Source of the DNA: Streptosporangium saharense
GTDB taxonomy: Bacteria > Actinomycetota > Actinomycetes > Streptosporangiales > Streptosporangiaceae
Direction of reading: 5' to 3'
Length of the DNA: 64,000 nucleotides
Assembly: GCF_014203715.1 (NCBI RefSeq)
Contig: NZ_JACHJP010000013.1
Coordinates: 62,001-126,000 of the forward strand
Shown here: one piece after another, positions 9,778-18,921 of the stretch
Position numbering within the stretch: position 1 is the first letter of the stretch
Layout: every line of letters begins with the position of its first letter
Notes under the pieces: model-generated
Seen by the model: only the letters and a program-made list of their open reading frames with translations
Databases searched by the model: none
What the model was told of the DNA's origin: nothing
Translations under genes and position numbers: made by a program

Positions 9778-10905
9778 TCAGCGCGGCAGGAGGTTGGTGG
9801 GGGCGTCCAGCCAGGGGCGGTGGTGGCCCTCGGGGGTGATGGTCAGGCCGAAGCGCTCTCGTCTGGGGTGGCCCCGCTCGATCCACCACCCATGGGCGGT
9901 CTCGACCTCGTTCCACAGGTCGCGTGGGCCACCCTGGTAGACCTGGGAGGCGCCGTGGGTGGTGTCGCCGTAGAAGAACACCGCCGCCCAGGAGCGGTCG
10001 GCCAGGCCGTACAGCCACACGGCGGGGGTGCCCTGCGCGTCGTGGCCGTAGCTGTGGACGCAGTCGGGGACCAGCAGGCCGGTCACGAACGGGGCCGTGG
10101 CGAAGGGCTCCTCGGGGAAGGCCGAGGACGCCCTGACCCTCGTCTCCGACCTGCGGGTGTCGGCGGGCCAGCTGTCTCCCGGGACGTACTCGGAGACCCT
10201 GAGTGCCGTCCGCTGGGAACGCAGCGGCATGAACCCGGCGCCGCCCACGAACGGCCCGCTCGCGCCGCCGTCCTCGGTGACCGTCAGCCGGACGACGGCC
10301 TCCTGGTGGGTGTAGCGGGTGCCCCACGGCATCACGATCACCCCACCGGGCCTGGTCTGCTCGATCCACGCCCGTGGGACGTCCCGCACGCCCGCCGTCA
10401 CGAGGATCCGGTCGTACGGCGCCCGCCCCGGGTGGCCGAGCAGGCCGTCCCCGGTGACGACCTCGGGGTTCCATCCCGCGGCGGCCAGGGACTTGCGCGC
10501 CCTGTCGGCCACGGCCCTGTCGAGCTCGACGGAGACGACGTTCGCCTCGCCGAGCCGGGCCGACAGCAGGGCGGCGCACCAGCCGGTGCCGGTGCCGATC
10601 TCCAGCACCTTCGCGCCGTCGAACACCGACAGCTCCCGGAACATCGTGGACACCACGCTCGGCGCCGAACTGGAACTGGTCCGCTGCCTGCCCGGCGCGG
10701 TCCCGGTGTGGTGGCCGTCGTCCCACTGGGTGGTGATCGGCACGTTCGTGGTGGCCCACCGCAGCCACTCGGCGGGGTCCTCGGCCCGGGAGACGGTGAG
10801 GTCACGGCCGTCGTCGAAGGGCCACATCACCTCGGGCAGGAACAGCTCCCGGGGAGCCGCCTCGAAGGCCGCTGCCCAGCCCTCCGGGAAAGTCGGGTCG
10901 GTCAT
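9778..10905 (-). CDS. PIMT-like O-methyltransferase, RiPP-maturation type
   Basis: This 375-aa protein resembles protein-L-isoaspartate O-methyltransferase in its SAM-binding half (VLEIGTGTGWCAALLSARLG, about residues 97-116) but has a long N-terminal segment and a C-terminal extension of about 150 residues ending QGGPRDLW…RFGLTITPEG. This architecture belongs to the actinobacterial group that modifies small ribosomal peptides (graspetide-, FxLD- and imiditide-associated enzymes). Its start codon overlaps the stop of the 38-aa ORF upstream (ATGA at 10902-10905). Inference: it methylates Asp side chains in that peptide, perhaps driving aspartimide formation. A paralogue with the same extension is at 30394-31542. 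Plain protein repair is the alternative, but repair enzymes lack the extension. Confidence 0.75.
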   Translation of the reverse strand: MTDPTFPEGWAAAFEAAPRELFLPEVMWPFDDGRDLTVSRAEDPAEWLRWATTNVPITTQWDDGHHTGTAPGRQRTSSSSAPSVVSTMFRELSVFDGAKVLEIGTGTGWCAALLSARLGEANVVSVELDRAVADRARKSLAAAGWNPEVVTGDGLLGHPGRAPYDRILVTAGVRDVPRAWIEQTRPGGVIVMPWGTRYTHQEAVVRLTVTEDGGASGPFVGGAGFMPLRSQRTALRVSEYVPGDSWPADTRRSETRVRASSAFPEEPFATAPFVTGLLVPDCVHSYGHDAQGTPAVWLYGLADRSWAAVFFYGDTTHGASQVYQGGPRDLWNEVETAHGWWIERGHPRRERFGLTITPEGHHRPWLDAPTNLLPR

Positions 10906-11018
10906 TTCGGCTTCTCGTGCTTTCCCGGCTCCTGTGGGGCGTCGCTGTCGGGATGCGGATCGGTGGGGATCTCGAAGGGCCTGGTGCGCGGTTCCGACTC
11001 TCCCTCGTGGTCGCCCAT
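10902..11018 (-). CDS. Small acidic peptide, candidate RiPP precursor
   Basis: A 38-codon ORF starts at ATG 11018 with a good ribosome site (GAAGGAG, 4 bases upstream) and ends in TGA overlapping the methyltransferase ATG. The peptide is rich in Asp, Glu, Pro, His and Lys, with a central RPFEIPTDPHPDSDAP stretch and a basic end (KHEKPK); it has no Cys. Size, position and translational coupling fit the precursor in two-gene precursor/PIMT clusters (imiditides, described from Nonomuraea). Asp residues in TDPHPDSD are the natural candidates for modification. The coding claim rests on the ribosome site and coupling, as the ORF is too short for codon statistics. Confidence 0.55.
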   Translation of the reverse strand: MGDHEGESEPRTRPFEIPTDPHPDSDAPQEPGKHEKPK

Positions 11019-11178
11019 GTCACTCCTTCAACCGAGGCGTCTGTTCTTTCGAGCGTAGCTTTCGAATACGTGGCGTGACGGCGACAATCCGGTGGGTCCT
11101 TTTCGCGATGGCTGGGCTGATTGTTGTTCGTCCGGCTTCGCGCTGACCAGAACCGCGCCGGGCGGGCTGATAAATGGT

Positions 11179-11214
11179 TTTACGACAATGCAAACACGTA
11201 TTTACAGTGATCGC
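11179..11214 (+). promoter_or_regulatory. Possible promoter for a leaderless SDR transcript
   Basis: TTTACG (11179-11184) and TACAGT (11203-11208) are spaced by 18 bases. The second box ends 6 bases before GTG 11215, as expected if transcription starts at the start codon. No ribosome site precedes that GTG. The tract is conspicuously AT-rich for this window. Confidence 0.35.
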
Positions 11215-11991
11215 GTGAAGAACGAACCGCGTACCTACGTCGTCACGGGCGCCGCCTCCGGCATCGGCGCCGCCACGGCCGATCTCCTCGCCGCCGGGGG
11301 CGACCGGGTGATCCGCTGTGACCTGCGCGACGCCGACGTGCTCGCCGACCTGGGCACGCGGGAGGGCCGGGAACGGCTGGCGGAAGGCGTCGCCACGGCC
11401 TCCGGTGGCGTCGTGCACGGGCTGGTGGCCGTGGCCGGGGTCGGTGGCCTGAGCCCGGCCCCCGTGCGGGTGAACTTCTTCGGCACCCTGGCCACGCTCG
11501 ACGCGGTACGGCCGCTCCTGGCCCGCTCGGAGCGGCCCCGCGCCGTCGTCGTGTCCTCGCTGGGGGCCGTCGTCGCGGCGGACGAGAACCTGACCGAGGC
11601 CTGTCTGTCGCTGGACGAGGAGGCCGCGGTCGAGGCCGCGGCCGAGATCGTCGCGGCGGGGCGCGGCCAGACCGTCTACACGTCGAGCAAACTGGCGCTC
11701 AACCGGTGGCTGCGCCGCGCCGCGGTCGGCCCCGACTGGGCGGGTGCCGGGATCCCGCTCAACGCCGTCGCCCCCGGCGTCGTGGACACCGCGACCGCCA
11801 GGAGGTTCGTCATCGACGACCCGGCCGCCCGGGAGGTGGTCGAGACCCTGATGCCGCAACCGCTGGGCTTCCCCGGCCCCGTGGAGGCCGTCGCCTCGCT
11901 GCTCGCCTGGACGGTGAGCCCCGGAAACGCGTTCATGACGGGACAGATCCTCTACGCCGACGGCGGCGCCGAGGCCCTGCTACGCCCCTAG
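11215..11991 (+). CDS. Short-chain dehydrogenase/reductase (SDR)
   Basis: A 258-aa NAD(P)-dependent oxidoreductase of the classical SDR type. It shows the nucleotide-binding TGAASGIG motif near residue 11, a catalytic Tyr/Lys pair in YTSSK, and the C-terminal FMTGQILYADGGAE segment shared with 3-alpha-hydroxysteroid dehydrogenase-like members. The usual N(N)AG motif is replaced by AVAGVGG, and the substrate is unknown. GTG 11215 (leaderless model) is preferred; ATG 11188 is in frame. Its stop overlaps that of the next, convergent gene within a shared CTAG. Confidence 0.85.
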   Translation: MKNEPRTYVVTGAASGIGAATADLLAAGGDRVIRCDLRDADVLADLGTREGRERLAEGVATASGGVVHGLVAVAGVGGLSPAPVRVNFFGTLATLDAVRPLLARSERPRAVVVSSLGAVVAADENLTEACLSLDEEAAVEAAAEIVAAGRGQTVYTSSKLALNRWLRRAAVGPDWAGAGIPLNAVAPGVVDTATARRFVIDDPAAREVVETLMPQPLGFPGPVEAVASLLAWTVSPGNAFMTGQILYADGGAEALLRP

Positions 11992-12485
11992 GAACCGGGA
12001 TACATCTCGACGGTGGCCGACGACACCTGCTGGATCGTCACCGAGCTGAGCCCGGCGACCCGCACCTCGTAGGATCCGTCCTGTGGCCCGCCGACGCAGC
12101 TGACGCGGAGCGTGTCGCTGGACGTCAGTGTGAAGACTGTGTGAAGCGGCAGATAGAGCCGGTGGCTGGTGGTCGCCGTGTTCGCCACATAGCCCCTGCC
12201 GGCGGCCGAGATGGTGCAGCTGCCGATGTACTCCTTGCCGTTCGTGCCCCCGCTGGTCCAGGGGGTGATCGCGATCTGCGCGTCGGCCCGGTACGCGCCG
12301 GGCTGCAGGGGGATCTCGAACACCGGCCGGGACTCCGTGCGGCTGAGTTTCACGTTGCCGCCGTACACCATCCGCACCGCTCCGCCCGGCTCGGACGGCT
12401 CCGCTGCCGCCACGGCCACACCCGACCCGCCGAGAAGCAACCCGGCCAGTGCCCCGACCGCCAGTAAACGCATGTTCCCGCTCAT
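11988..12485 (-). CDS. Small secreted protein of unknown function
   Basis: This 165-aa protein has a signal peptide (MRLLAVGALAGLLLGGSGVAVAAAEP, broken at the Ala-rich site) and a mature part of about 135 residues rich in Ser, Thr and Gly with two Cys (SCTISA, VSCVGG) that may form a disulfide. The frame opens further upstream, but ATG 12485 follows GGAAGGTGGAC and starts the signal peptide, so it is chosen. Beta-rich secreted proteins of this kind are common and poorly characterised in actinomycetes; I do not recognise the family. Confidence 0.7.
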   Translation of the reverse strand: MSGNMRLLAVGALAGLLLGGSGVAVAAAEPSEPGGAVRMVYGGNVKLSRTESRPVFEIPLQPGAYRADAQIAITPWTSGGTNGKEYIGSCTISAAGRGYVANTATTSHRLYLPLHTVFTLTSSDTLRVSCVGGPQDGSYEVRVAGLSSVTIQQVSSATVEMYPGS

Positions 12486-12575
12486 GTCCACCTTCCGGGA
12501 GAGGTATTCGGTGAAAGGAAATATCGTTCGCGGCGGTGGGAAACGGCTTGGAAACGAGTTGGAAGCGCCCAATGG

Positions 12576-13199
12576 TTAGTGCATCAGAAGATGGCCTCGG
12601 CGGAATCGTTCTTCTTCCAGGGGTTCGCGGAGCATGCGGCCGATTTCCCGGAAACCGGCGTCGGTGGCCAGTTTCGCGAGGTCGTCGATCGGCCATCGGT
12701 AGGCGGTCGTCACCCTGTGGTCGAACGGCGTGACCGGGTCGCCCTCCGCCTCGAAGAAGGCGAGCAGGAGGTGGCCGCCGGGCGCGAGCACCCGCCGGAA
12801 CTCGGCGAAGTACGCGGGCACCTCCCCGGGTGGGACGTGGATGATCGAGTACCACGACACGACGCCTCGGAGGTGGTCGTCGGCCAGGTCCAGGGCGTCC
12901 ATGGAGCCGACCTCGAACCGCAGGTCCGGGTAGGTCGCACGGGCGATGTCGATCATCACCGGCGACAGGTCGACGCCGGAGACGTCAACCCCCAGGTCCC
13001 GCAGGTGCGCGGTCACCAGTCCGGGACCGCAGCCAAGCTCGGCGACAGGGCCGGTGCCCCGGACGAGCTCGGCGAACGCGGCGAGCACCGCCCGGTCCAG
13101 CGGAACGTCGTCGAGCGCGTTCCGCACGAACTCGGCATAGAGAGTCGCGACGGCGTCGTAGGCGTCCGCCGTCACGTCGAGGTACGAGGAGTCGGTCAC
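12576..13199 (-). CDS. Class I SAM-dependent methyltransferase
   Basis: The 207-aa protein has a Methyltransf_11/25-type Rossmann fold. SAM-binding motif I is VAELGCGPGLVTAHLRDLG (about 52-70), with acidic loop GVDLSPVMI, a D-rich motif II and the post-motif VLAPGGHLLLAFFE. The substrate is unknown. It stands immediately beside the left end of an IS element, which sits 12 bases upstream of its start codon, so its native promoter may have been displaced. Confidence 0.8.
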   Translation of the reverse strand: MTDSSYLDVTADAYDAVATLYAEFVRNALDDVPLDRAVLAAFAELVRGTGPVAELGCGPGLVTAHLRDLGVDVSGVDLSPVMIDIARATYPDLRFEVGSMDALDLADDHLRGVVSWYSIIHVPPGEVPAYFAEFRRVLAPGGHLLLAFFEAEGDPVTPFDHRVTTAYRWPIDDLAKLATDAGFREIGRMLREPLEEERFRRGHLLMH

Positions 13200-13213
13200 A
13201 GGCGGGGACCCTA

Positions 13214-14330
13214 GGAGCTGTTTGGGGTTCGGATCATGTGGGTGAGGTGAGGAGCTTCAGCCACATGATCGAGCCTCGGAGATGGAGCCCGGCCTCATAG
13301 CTTTCCGGGGCCTTGTCGTAGCGGGTCGCCAGACCGCGCCAGGCCTTGATCTTCTGGAAGCAGCGTTCAACGGTGTTGCGCTCCTTGTAGAGGCCGGTGT
13401 CGTGACTGACGGGCCGGCCGCCCCGGCTGCCTTTCCTGCTGCGATTGACAGCCTGGTCCCTCTTCTCGGGGATGACCGCCTTGACGTGGCGTCTCCTCAG
13501 AGAGAAGCGGTTGGCGCGAGAGGAGTACGCCTTGTCCGCGGCCACTGCGGCAGGGCGGGTGCGGGGCCGCCCGACCCGGCCGGGGATGCGGATCTTGTCC
13601 AGGACAGTGATGAACCGGGGACAGTCGGCGGCCTGGCCGGGGGTGAGCACGAAGGCCAACGGCAGCCCGGCGGCATCGACGGCGGCATGGATCTTGCTGC
13701 TCAGTCCGCCTCGGGATCGGCCGAGCCCGGCAACCTTCGCGCGGGCCCTGCGGCGTCGCCGCGTGGTGGCGCGATCCTCACCCGACGTGTCCGTGCCGTC
13801 CGTGCCGTCCGTGTTGGATGTGGCCTGCGGCGCATCACCCGCAGCACCGGCGGCTGCCCCGCCAGCGGAGCCCCCTTTTCCTCGGTCAGCGCCTGTTCCA
13901 GCGCGTCCAGTGTCTCCCCGGCCACCGCCAGCCCGGCCGAGTCCTGATGCGCCCGCACGATGGTGGAGTCCACGCTGACCATCTCCAGCCCGACCTGTCC
14001 GCGTGAGGCGGCCTCGGCGATCAGCGCGTCCATCAACGCCTGGAACACCCCGGCCTTGGCCCAGCCGTTGAACCGGGAATAGACCGTGCCCCAGGGCCCG
14101 TACCGTTCCGGCACATCACGCCAGCCCGATCCGGTGCGGAAACGCCACAGGATCCCGTTGAACTGATCGCGCACGCGCCGCGGCAGCGGCCCGGTGGCCG
14201 CCACCGGCAGATGCGGCTCGATCAACACCCACTCGGCATCCGTCACATCAAAACGCGCCATGCCCGAGTTCTATCAGCAGTGGCTGGCTTGCCATCGGGC
14301 CCCACCTAGATCCGAACCCCAAACAGGCCC
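13214..14330 (-). mobile_element. IS5-family insertion sequence (1117 bp)
   Basis: The ends are inverted repeats: left GGAGCTGTTTGGGGTTCGG (13214 onward) and, on the other strand, right GGGCCTGTTTGGGGTTCGG (inward from 14330), differing at two positions. A TA dinucleotide flanks both ends (13212-13213 and 14331-14332), a plausible target duplication. It contains one transposase gene in two frames joined by a -1 slip. It is inserted between a methyltransferase gene and an ECF sigma gene without breaking either coding region. Confidence 0.85.
13234..14261 (-). CDS. IS5-family DDE transposase, expressed by -1 frameshift
   Basis: The first frame (14261 to 13701) gives the N-terminal MARFDVTDAEWVLIEPHLP region and the first catalytic Asp (SVDST). 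The second frame (to 13234) gives GGLSSKIHAAVDAAGLPLAFVLTPGQ, the second Asp region (ADKAYSS) and the Glu in KERNTVERCF. The zero-frame heptamer A-AAG-GGG lies at 13872-13878 on the minus strand, where the two open frames overlap, and a -1 slip there fuses them into about 342 residues. Both halves look intact, so this is probably an active programmed frameshift and not a decayed gene. Confidence 0.82.
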
Positions 14331-14570
14331 TAACGCTCGCGCCGGGAGCACGAGGCGGTCAGCCGATCTCGGCGAGCGTACGGCCTGGCCCGGCTTCTCC
14401 GGGTTCCCTGCCAAAGGTCGCCCGCCGTACAGGAAGCCGCTGATCGAGGAAGCGGTCGCCGGACAGGAGTCCATGTTCCACCAGGAGACGACCCCGGCCC
14501 CCGCCGAAAGAATCCTTTTTGGGCGTTGGGGCCTCTTATGGAGGATGTCTGTTCTGGAGGGGGAGATGGC

Positions 14571-15116
14571 ATGGGGCGTGGGTGGGCGAGTGAGCGGCTT
14601 ATTGAGGCCGCCCAGGGTGGGGACGCGGAGTCGATCGCCGCGGTGGTCCACGGTGCCCATCCGCATGTACGGCGGTTCGCCGAGCACCTGTGCGCGTCCC
14701 CGCAGGACGCCGAGGACGCGGCCCAGGAGGCGTTGATCGTCCTGTTCCGCAAGATCGGTTCCCTGCGGGCCTCGGCGGCGCTGGCGTCCTGGATGTTCAG
14801 GATCGTCAGGAACGAGTGCGTCCGCCGTACCCGGCGACTGCTCGACCAGCGTGGTGAGGAGATGGAGCCGGTCGCGTCGGCGGAGGAGGAGGTTCTCCGG
14901 CGTCTTGAGGCCGACCTGCTCGCGCAGGCGATCCGGGCGTTGCCCGAGGTCCAGCGGCGTGTCCTGATCATGCGTGACGTGCTGGGCTACCCGGGACGCG
15001 CGGTCGCCGGGTCACTCGGCCTGAGCGTCCCGGCGATGAAGTCCCACCTGCACCGGGCCCGCGCCGCCCTCCGGGAGAGCCTGAACGAGCGCACGCCTCC
15101 CTCCAGCTCGGCCTGA
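14571..15116 (+). CDS. ECF-type RNA polymerase sigma factor
   Basis: The 181-aa sigma-70-family factor has region 2 (SPQDAEDAAQEALIVLFRKIGSLR) and region 4 (ALPEVQRRVLIMRDVLGYPGRAVAGSLGLSVPAMKSHLHRARAALRE broken at the helix-turn-helix). Start ATG 14571 is supported by GGAGGGGGAG directly upstream; the open frame begins earlier. No anti-sigma gene is adjacent. The next gene, 33 bases on, is a peroxiredoxin, suggesting an oxidative-stress regulon controlled by other means. Confidence 0.9.
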   Translation: MGRGWASERLIEAAQGGDAESIAAVVHGAHPHVRRFAEHLCASPQDAEDAAQEALIVLFRKIGSLRASAALASWMFRIVRNECVRRTRRLLDQRGEEMEPVASAEEEVLRRLEADLLAQAIRALPEVQRRVLIMRDVLGYPGRAVAGSLGLSVPAMKSHLHRARAALRESLNERTPPSSSA

Positions 15117-15149
15117 AGTCCTGATGATCCTTCGAAGAGGAGTCCCACC

Positions 15150-15614
15150 ATGCTCGAAATCGGATCGCCCGCGCCGGAGATGGTGCTCGAAGACACCATG
15201 GGAAACACCGTCCGCCTGTCCGACTACCGGGGCAGGCACGCGGTGCTGCTCTACTTCGTGCGCGCCACGTCGTGTCCCGTCTGCAACCGGAACGTCCAGG
15301 ACCTCGTCAGGATCGGTGACGACCTGGCGGCCGACAACGTCCGCGTCCTGATCGCGGTCCCCGGGAGCCGGGAGCGGGCGGCGGCCTGGAAGGCCAGGCA
15401 GCGCGTCCCGTTCCCCGTGCTCACCGCCCGCGACGACACCCCGCACGAGATGGTCGGCCTCGGCAGGAAGGTCTTCGGCATGATGCAGCGGTCCGGCAGC
15501 GTGCTCATCGACGCCGAAGGCATCGTCCGCCACGCCCAGGGCGCCACGCTCCCCACCGGGGGCTACGACGGAAAGGCCATCAGAGCCGTCATCGGGGCGT
15601 TGTCGCCTCGGTGA
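15150..15614 (+). CDS. AhpC/TSA-family peroxiredoxin
   Basis: A 154-aa thioredoxin-fold protein with peroxidatic Cys42 and a second Cys45 in TSCPVCNRN, giving a CxxC arrangement as in BCP/AhpE-like or redoxin proteins. It should reduce peroxides or exchange disulfides in the cytoplasm, since there is no signal peptide. GAAGAGGAG precedes ATG 15150. It follows the ECF sigma gene by 33 bases, so co-expression is likely. Its 3' end overlaps the convergent WYL regulator by 26 bases. Confidence 0.88.
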   Translation: MLEIGSPAPEMVLEDTMGNTVRLSDYRGRHAVLLYFVRATSCPVCNRNVQDLVRIGDDLAADNVRVLIAVPGSRERAAAWKARQRVPFPVLTARDDTPHEMVGLGRKVFGMMQRSGSVLIDAEGIVRHAQGATLPTGGYDGKAIRAVIGALSPR

Positions 15615-16554
15615 GGCGGGCGCCGAGGGCGCGGATGTGCCGGACGAGCTCCGGTGGGTCGTGCACCTCGAAGGGGACGCCGAGGCCCGCGACCCACATG
15701 GCCAGCTCGTCGAGGGAGTTGGACCCGGTGCTGAGGAGACACGTGTCGTCGCCGGTCGGTTCGACAACCGCGATCGTCGGGGGCATCCGGGCGGCGATGA
15801 CGTCGGCCGGGGCGTGCACCGTGAACCGGCCGCGATAGCGGTACGGATTGACCGAGATCCGCTCCGCGACATATTGGACGAGGTCGGCGCCGGGCGGTTC
15901 ACGGGGCGTGAAGCGCGGGCCGTTCGGGGTGCGCAGGCGCAGCCGGTCGACGCGGAACGTGCGCCAGCCGCTCTGGCCGGTGTCCCACGCCACGAGATAC
16001 CACCGCCGCCCCGAGTTGACCAGCCGGTACGGCTCGGCGGCCCGGCGATCCTCGGTGCCGTCGTGGGAGCGGTAGTCGAACCGCAGGCTCTCCCGGTTCC
16101 GGACGGCGGCGGCGATCGCGGTGAGCACGGCCGGATCGACGGCCGAGGCGTGGTCCGTCAGCGGGACCGTGACCGACCGCAGGTCACCGACGCGGCTCCT
16201 GAGCCGGGCCGGGAGGACCTGTTCGAGCTTGGCCAGGGCCCGGACGGACGTCTCCCCGATGCCCGTCACCCCGGAGACGGCGGCGGTGCCGAGCCCGATG
16301 GCGACCGCGACGGCCTCCTCGTCGTCGAGCAGCAGCGGCGGAAGCCCGGTCCCGGCGCCGAGCCGGTAGCCGGGGGCACCCGCCGTGGCGTGCACGACGT
16401 ATCCGAGGTCGCGGAGCCGTTCGACGTCGCGGCGGACCGTGCGTGACGAGACGCCGAGCCGTACGGCCAGTTCGGTGCCCGACCAGTCTCGCGGGGTCTG
16501 CAGCAGCGACAGCAGCCGCAGCAGCCGCGCGGACGTCTCCAACATGGCGTCCAT
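15589..16554 (-). CDS. WYL-domain transcriptional regulator (YafY/DeoR-type)
   Basis: The 321-aa protein has an N-terminal winged helix (SGTELAVRLGVSSRTVRRDVERLRDLGY, about 24-51), a WYL domain with RFDYRSHDG…RLVNSGRRWYLVAWD, and a C-terminal WCX region. WYL domains bind ligands or nucleic acids and often control neighbouring genes. It is divergent from the epoxide hydrolase (starts 43 bases apart), its most likely target. Its 3' end overlaps the peroxiredoxin gene by 26 bases. Confidence 0.9.
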   Translation of the reverse strand: MDAMLETSARLLRLLSLLQTPRDWSGTELAVRLGVSSRTVRRDVERLRDLGYVVHATAGAPGYRLGAGTGLPPLLLDDEEAVAVAIGLGTAAVSGVTGIGETSVRALAKLEQVLPARLRSRVGDLRSVTVPLTDHASAVDPAVLTAIAAAVRNRESLRFDYRSHDGTEDRRAAEPYRLVNSGRRWYLVAWDTGQSGWRTFRVDRLRLRTPNGPRFTPREPPGADLVQYVAERISVNPYRYRGRFTVHAPADVIAARMPPTIAVVEPTGDDTCLLSTGSNSLDELAMWVAGLGVPFEVHDPPELVRHIRALGARLTEATTPR

Positions 16555-16597
16555 CCTAGGACCGGACCTGTCCTAACCGCTGCCTAACGTTGGGGAC

Positions 16598-17743
16598 ATG
16601 AACGACGACCCGCGCATCCACCCGTTCCGGATCGACGTCCCGCAGACCCGGCTGGACGACCTGCGTGAGCGGCTCGCGGCGACCCGCTGGCCGGACGAGC
16701 TGCCCGGGGTTGGCTGGTCCTACGGGGTCCCCGTCGGCTACGCGCGCGAACTGGCCGAGTACTGGCGCACCGGCTTCGACTGGCGTGCCGCCGAGGCACG
16801 GCTGAACGCGTTCCCGCAGTTCACGACCGACATCGACGGGCAGAACATCCACTTCGTGCACGTCCGCTCCCCCGAGCCCGACGCGCTGCCGTTGATCATC
16901 ACCCACGGCTGGCCCGGCTCGGTCGCCGAGTTCCTGAAGATCATCGGTCCGCTCACCGACCCCGTCTCGTACGGCGGCGCCCCCTCGGACGCGTTCCACC
17001 TCGTCGCCCCGTCCATCCCCGGCTTCGGCTTCTCCGGCCCCACCGTCGAGACCGGCTGGGACCTGGGACACGTCGCACGGGCCTGGGCGGAGCTGATGAA
17101 CCGCCTCGGCTATCGGCGGTACGGCGCGCAGGGCGGTGACAGCGGCGCGGTCATCTCGCCGACGCTGGGCCGTACCGCACCGGAGAACGTCGTCGGCGTG
17201 CACGTCAACGGCGGGCTCGGGTTCCCGACGGGTGACCCGGCCGAGTTCGAGGGTCTCACCCCGGAGGAACTCGCGCGTCTCGGCCAGTATCAGGACCACG
17301 ACCGGTCCGGCTACGCGATCATCCAGGCGACCCGGCCGCAGACCCTCGCGTTCGGGCTGCACGACTCACCCGCGGCGCAGCTCGCGTGGATCGTGGAGAA
17401 GTTCAAGGAGTGGACCGACCCGGCCCACGAGCTGCCCGAGGACGCGGTTGACCTCGACCAGTTGCTCACGGACGTGAGCATCTACTGGTTCACCGGGACC
17501 GCGGCCTCGTCCGCCCGCCTCTACAGGGAGGAGCAGAAGAGCTGGGGCGCGGCCGTCGAGTACTCGGCGCTGCCGCACGGCGTCGCGGTCTTCCCCGGCG
17601 ACCCCGGGGTCAGGCGGATCGCCGAACGCGAGCACAACATCACCCACTGGTCGGAGTTCGACCGCGGCGGCCACTTCGCCGCCATGGAGGCCCCCGACCT
17701 CCTGGTGGAGGACATCAGGACCTTCTTCCGCCCCCTCCGCTGA
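16598..17743 (+). CDS. Epoxide hydrolase (EHN N-terminal, alpha/beta hydrolase)
   Basis: The 381-aa protein has the eukaryotic-type epoxide hydrolase N-terminal domain ([20 protein letters not shown]) followed by an alpha/beta hydrolase core. The oxyanion motif HGWPGS is present. The presumed nucleophile is Asp181 in GGDSGAV (GGDWG in most relatives, so the Trp is replaced by Ser), and the catalytic His is probably in [10 protein letters not shown] near the end. It opens epoxides to diols by water attack. The divergent WYL regulator suggests inducible detoxification. Its last 29 bases overlap the convergent monooxygenase gene. Confidence 0.9.
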   Translation: MNDDPRIHPFRIDVPQTRLDDLRERLAATRWPDELPGVGWSYGVPVGYARELAEYWRTGFDWRAAEARLNAFPQFTTDIDGQNIHFVHVRSPEPDALPLIITHGWPGSVAEFLKIIGPLTDPVSYGGAPSDAFHLVAPSIPGFGFSGPTVETGWDLGHVARAWAELMNRLGYRRYGAQGGDSGAVISPTLGRTAPENVVGVHVNGGLGFPTGDPAEFEGLTPEELARLGQYQDHDRSGYAIIQATRPQTLAFGLHDSPAAQLAWIVEKFKEWTDPAHELPEDAVDLDQLLTDVSIYWFTGTAASSARLYREEQKSWGAAVEYSALPHGVAVFPGDPGVRRIAEREHNITHWSEFDRGGHFAAMEAPDLLVEDIRTFFRPLR

Positions 17744-18884
17744 GCCCGTACTCCGGTAGAGGGGTTCGGCGTTCCATGGCGCCGAGGGTTCTCAGCAGGG
17801 GCAGGCGGGCGACGACGTCGCGGACGCACCGGCCGCCTTCGGTCTTGGGGACCATGAGGCGGACGTTGGGGCCGATCCGCTGTTTCGCGTCGACCAGGGG
17901 GCGGCGGGCCGCGTCGTAGCGGGCGAAGGCGACGCGGTGGCCGCCGTCCGCCGCGGCGAGTTCCCCGGCGAGAAGGTAGGCCCCGACCAGGGCCAGTTCC
18001 GCGCCCGCGCCCGAGGCGGGGGAGGCGCACCAGGCGGCGTCTCCGACGAGCGTGACGCGGCCGTTGGACCAGGAGTCCATCCGCACCTGGCCCAGGGCGT
18101 CGAAGTAGAGGTCAGGGTCGGCGAGGGCCGCGTCGAGCAGTTCCCTGGTCCGCCAGGACGACTCGCCCCCGAACGCCTCGCTGATCAGGCGCCTGTGCTC
18201 GGCGACGTCCCGGTGGTCGTAGCGCAGGGGCGCGGAACGGAACATGAAGTACGCCTTGGCCTGGGCGTGGTTGCCGGACCGGTAGATCCCGGTCATCTTG
18301 CCCGGCGTGTTGAACATCGTCACCCAGCGGTTCTCGCCGAGCGAGGCGTCGGTGTCGGCGAAGGCGAAGTAGTGGTCCTTGAACCGGATGAACCGCTCCT
18401 CGGGATCGAAGGCGAGCCGACGGATGTTGGAGTGCATGCCGTCGGCACCGACGACGAGGTCGAAGCGGCGGGCGGGCGCGTGCTCGAAGGTGACCGTCAC
18501 GCCGTCGTCGTCCTGCTCCAGGCCGAGGACGGAGTCGCCGAACAGGATCTCCGCGTCGGTCACCTCGTGGAGCAGGGCCACCAGGTCGCCGCGCATGATC
18601 TCGACGGAGGCGGGGTCCCGGGTGTCGATCCTGGCGACGGCCCGGCCGGTGGCGTCCACGAACTTCATGCCGTGGACGTCGGTGGCCAACGCGCGGATCC
18701 GCGGCAGGATGCCCATTCGCTCGGTCACCTCGATGGCGTTGCCGCGCACGTCCACCCCGTTGCCGCCGGAGCGCGGAGCCGGGGCGTGCTCGACCACGGT
18801 GGGTTCGAAGCCGTGCCGGGCCAGCCAGTGGGCCAGGGTCAGCCCGGCGATGCTCGCGCCGGAGATCAGGATGCGCTTGTTCAC
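17715..18884 (-). CDS. FAD-dependent monooxygenase (PHBH/tetracycline-hydroxylase type)
   Basis: A 389-aa class A flavoprotein with an N-terminal FAD motif ([21 protein letters not shown]), a DG motif ([15 protein letters not shown]) and a GD motif ([23 protein letters not shown] split at the helix). It probably hydroxylates an aromatic or polyketide-like compound with NADPH and O2. The frame runs further upstream, but GTG 18884 gives the Rossmann start and leaves the upstream tract for the operator. It is divergent from a TetR gene, its likely repressor. Confidence 0.87.
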   Translation of the reverse strand: MNKRILISGASIAGLTLAHWLARHGFEPTVVEHAPAPRSGGNGVDVRGNAIEVTERMGILPRIRALATDVHGMKFVDATGRAVARIDTRDPASVEIMRGDLVALLHEVTDAEILFGDSVLGLEQDDDGVTVTFEHAPARRFDLVVGADGMHSNIRRLAFDPEERFIRFKDHYFAFADTDASLGENRWVTMFNTPGKMTGIYRSGNHAQAKAYFMFRSAPLRYDHRDVAEHRRLISEAFGGESSWRTRELLDAALADPDLYFDALGQVRMDSWSNGRVTLVGDAAWCASPASGAGAELALVGAYLLAGELAAADGGHRVAFARYDAARRPLVDAKQRIGPNVRLMVPKTEGGRCVRDVVARLPLLRTLGAMERRTPLPEYGLSGGGGRRS

Positions 18885-18921
18885 GGGGAGCTCTTCCACG
18901 TTAGGATAAGTGAAATACACG

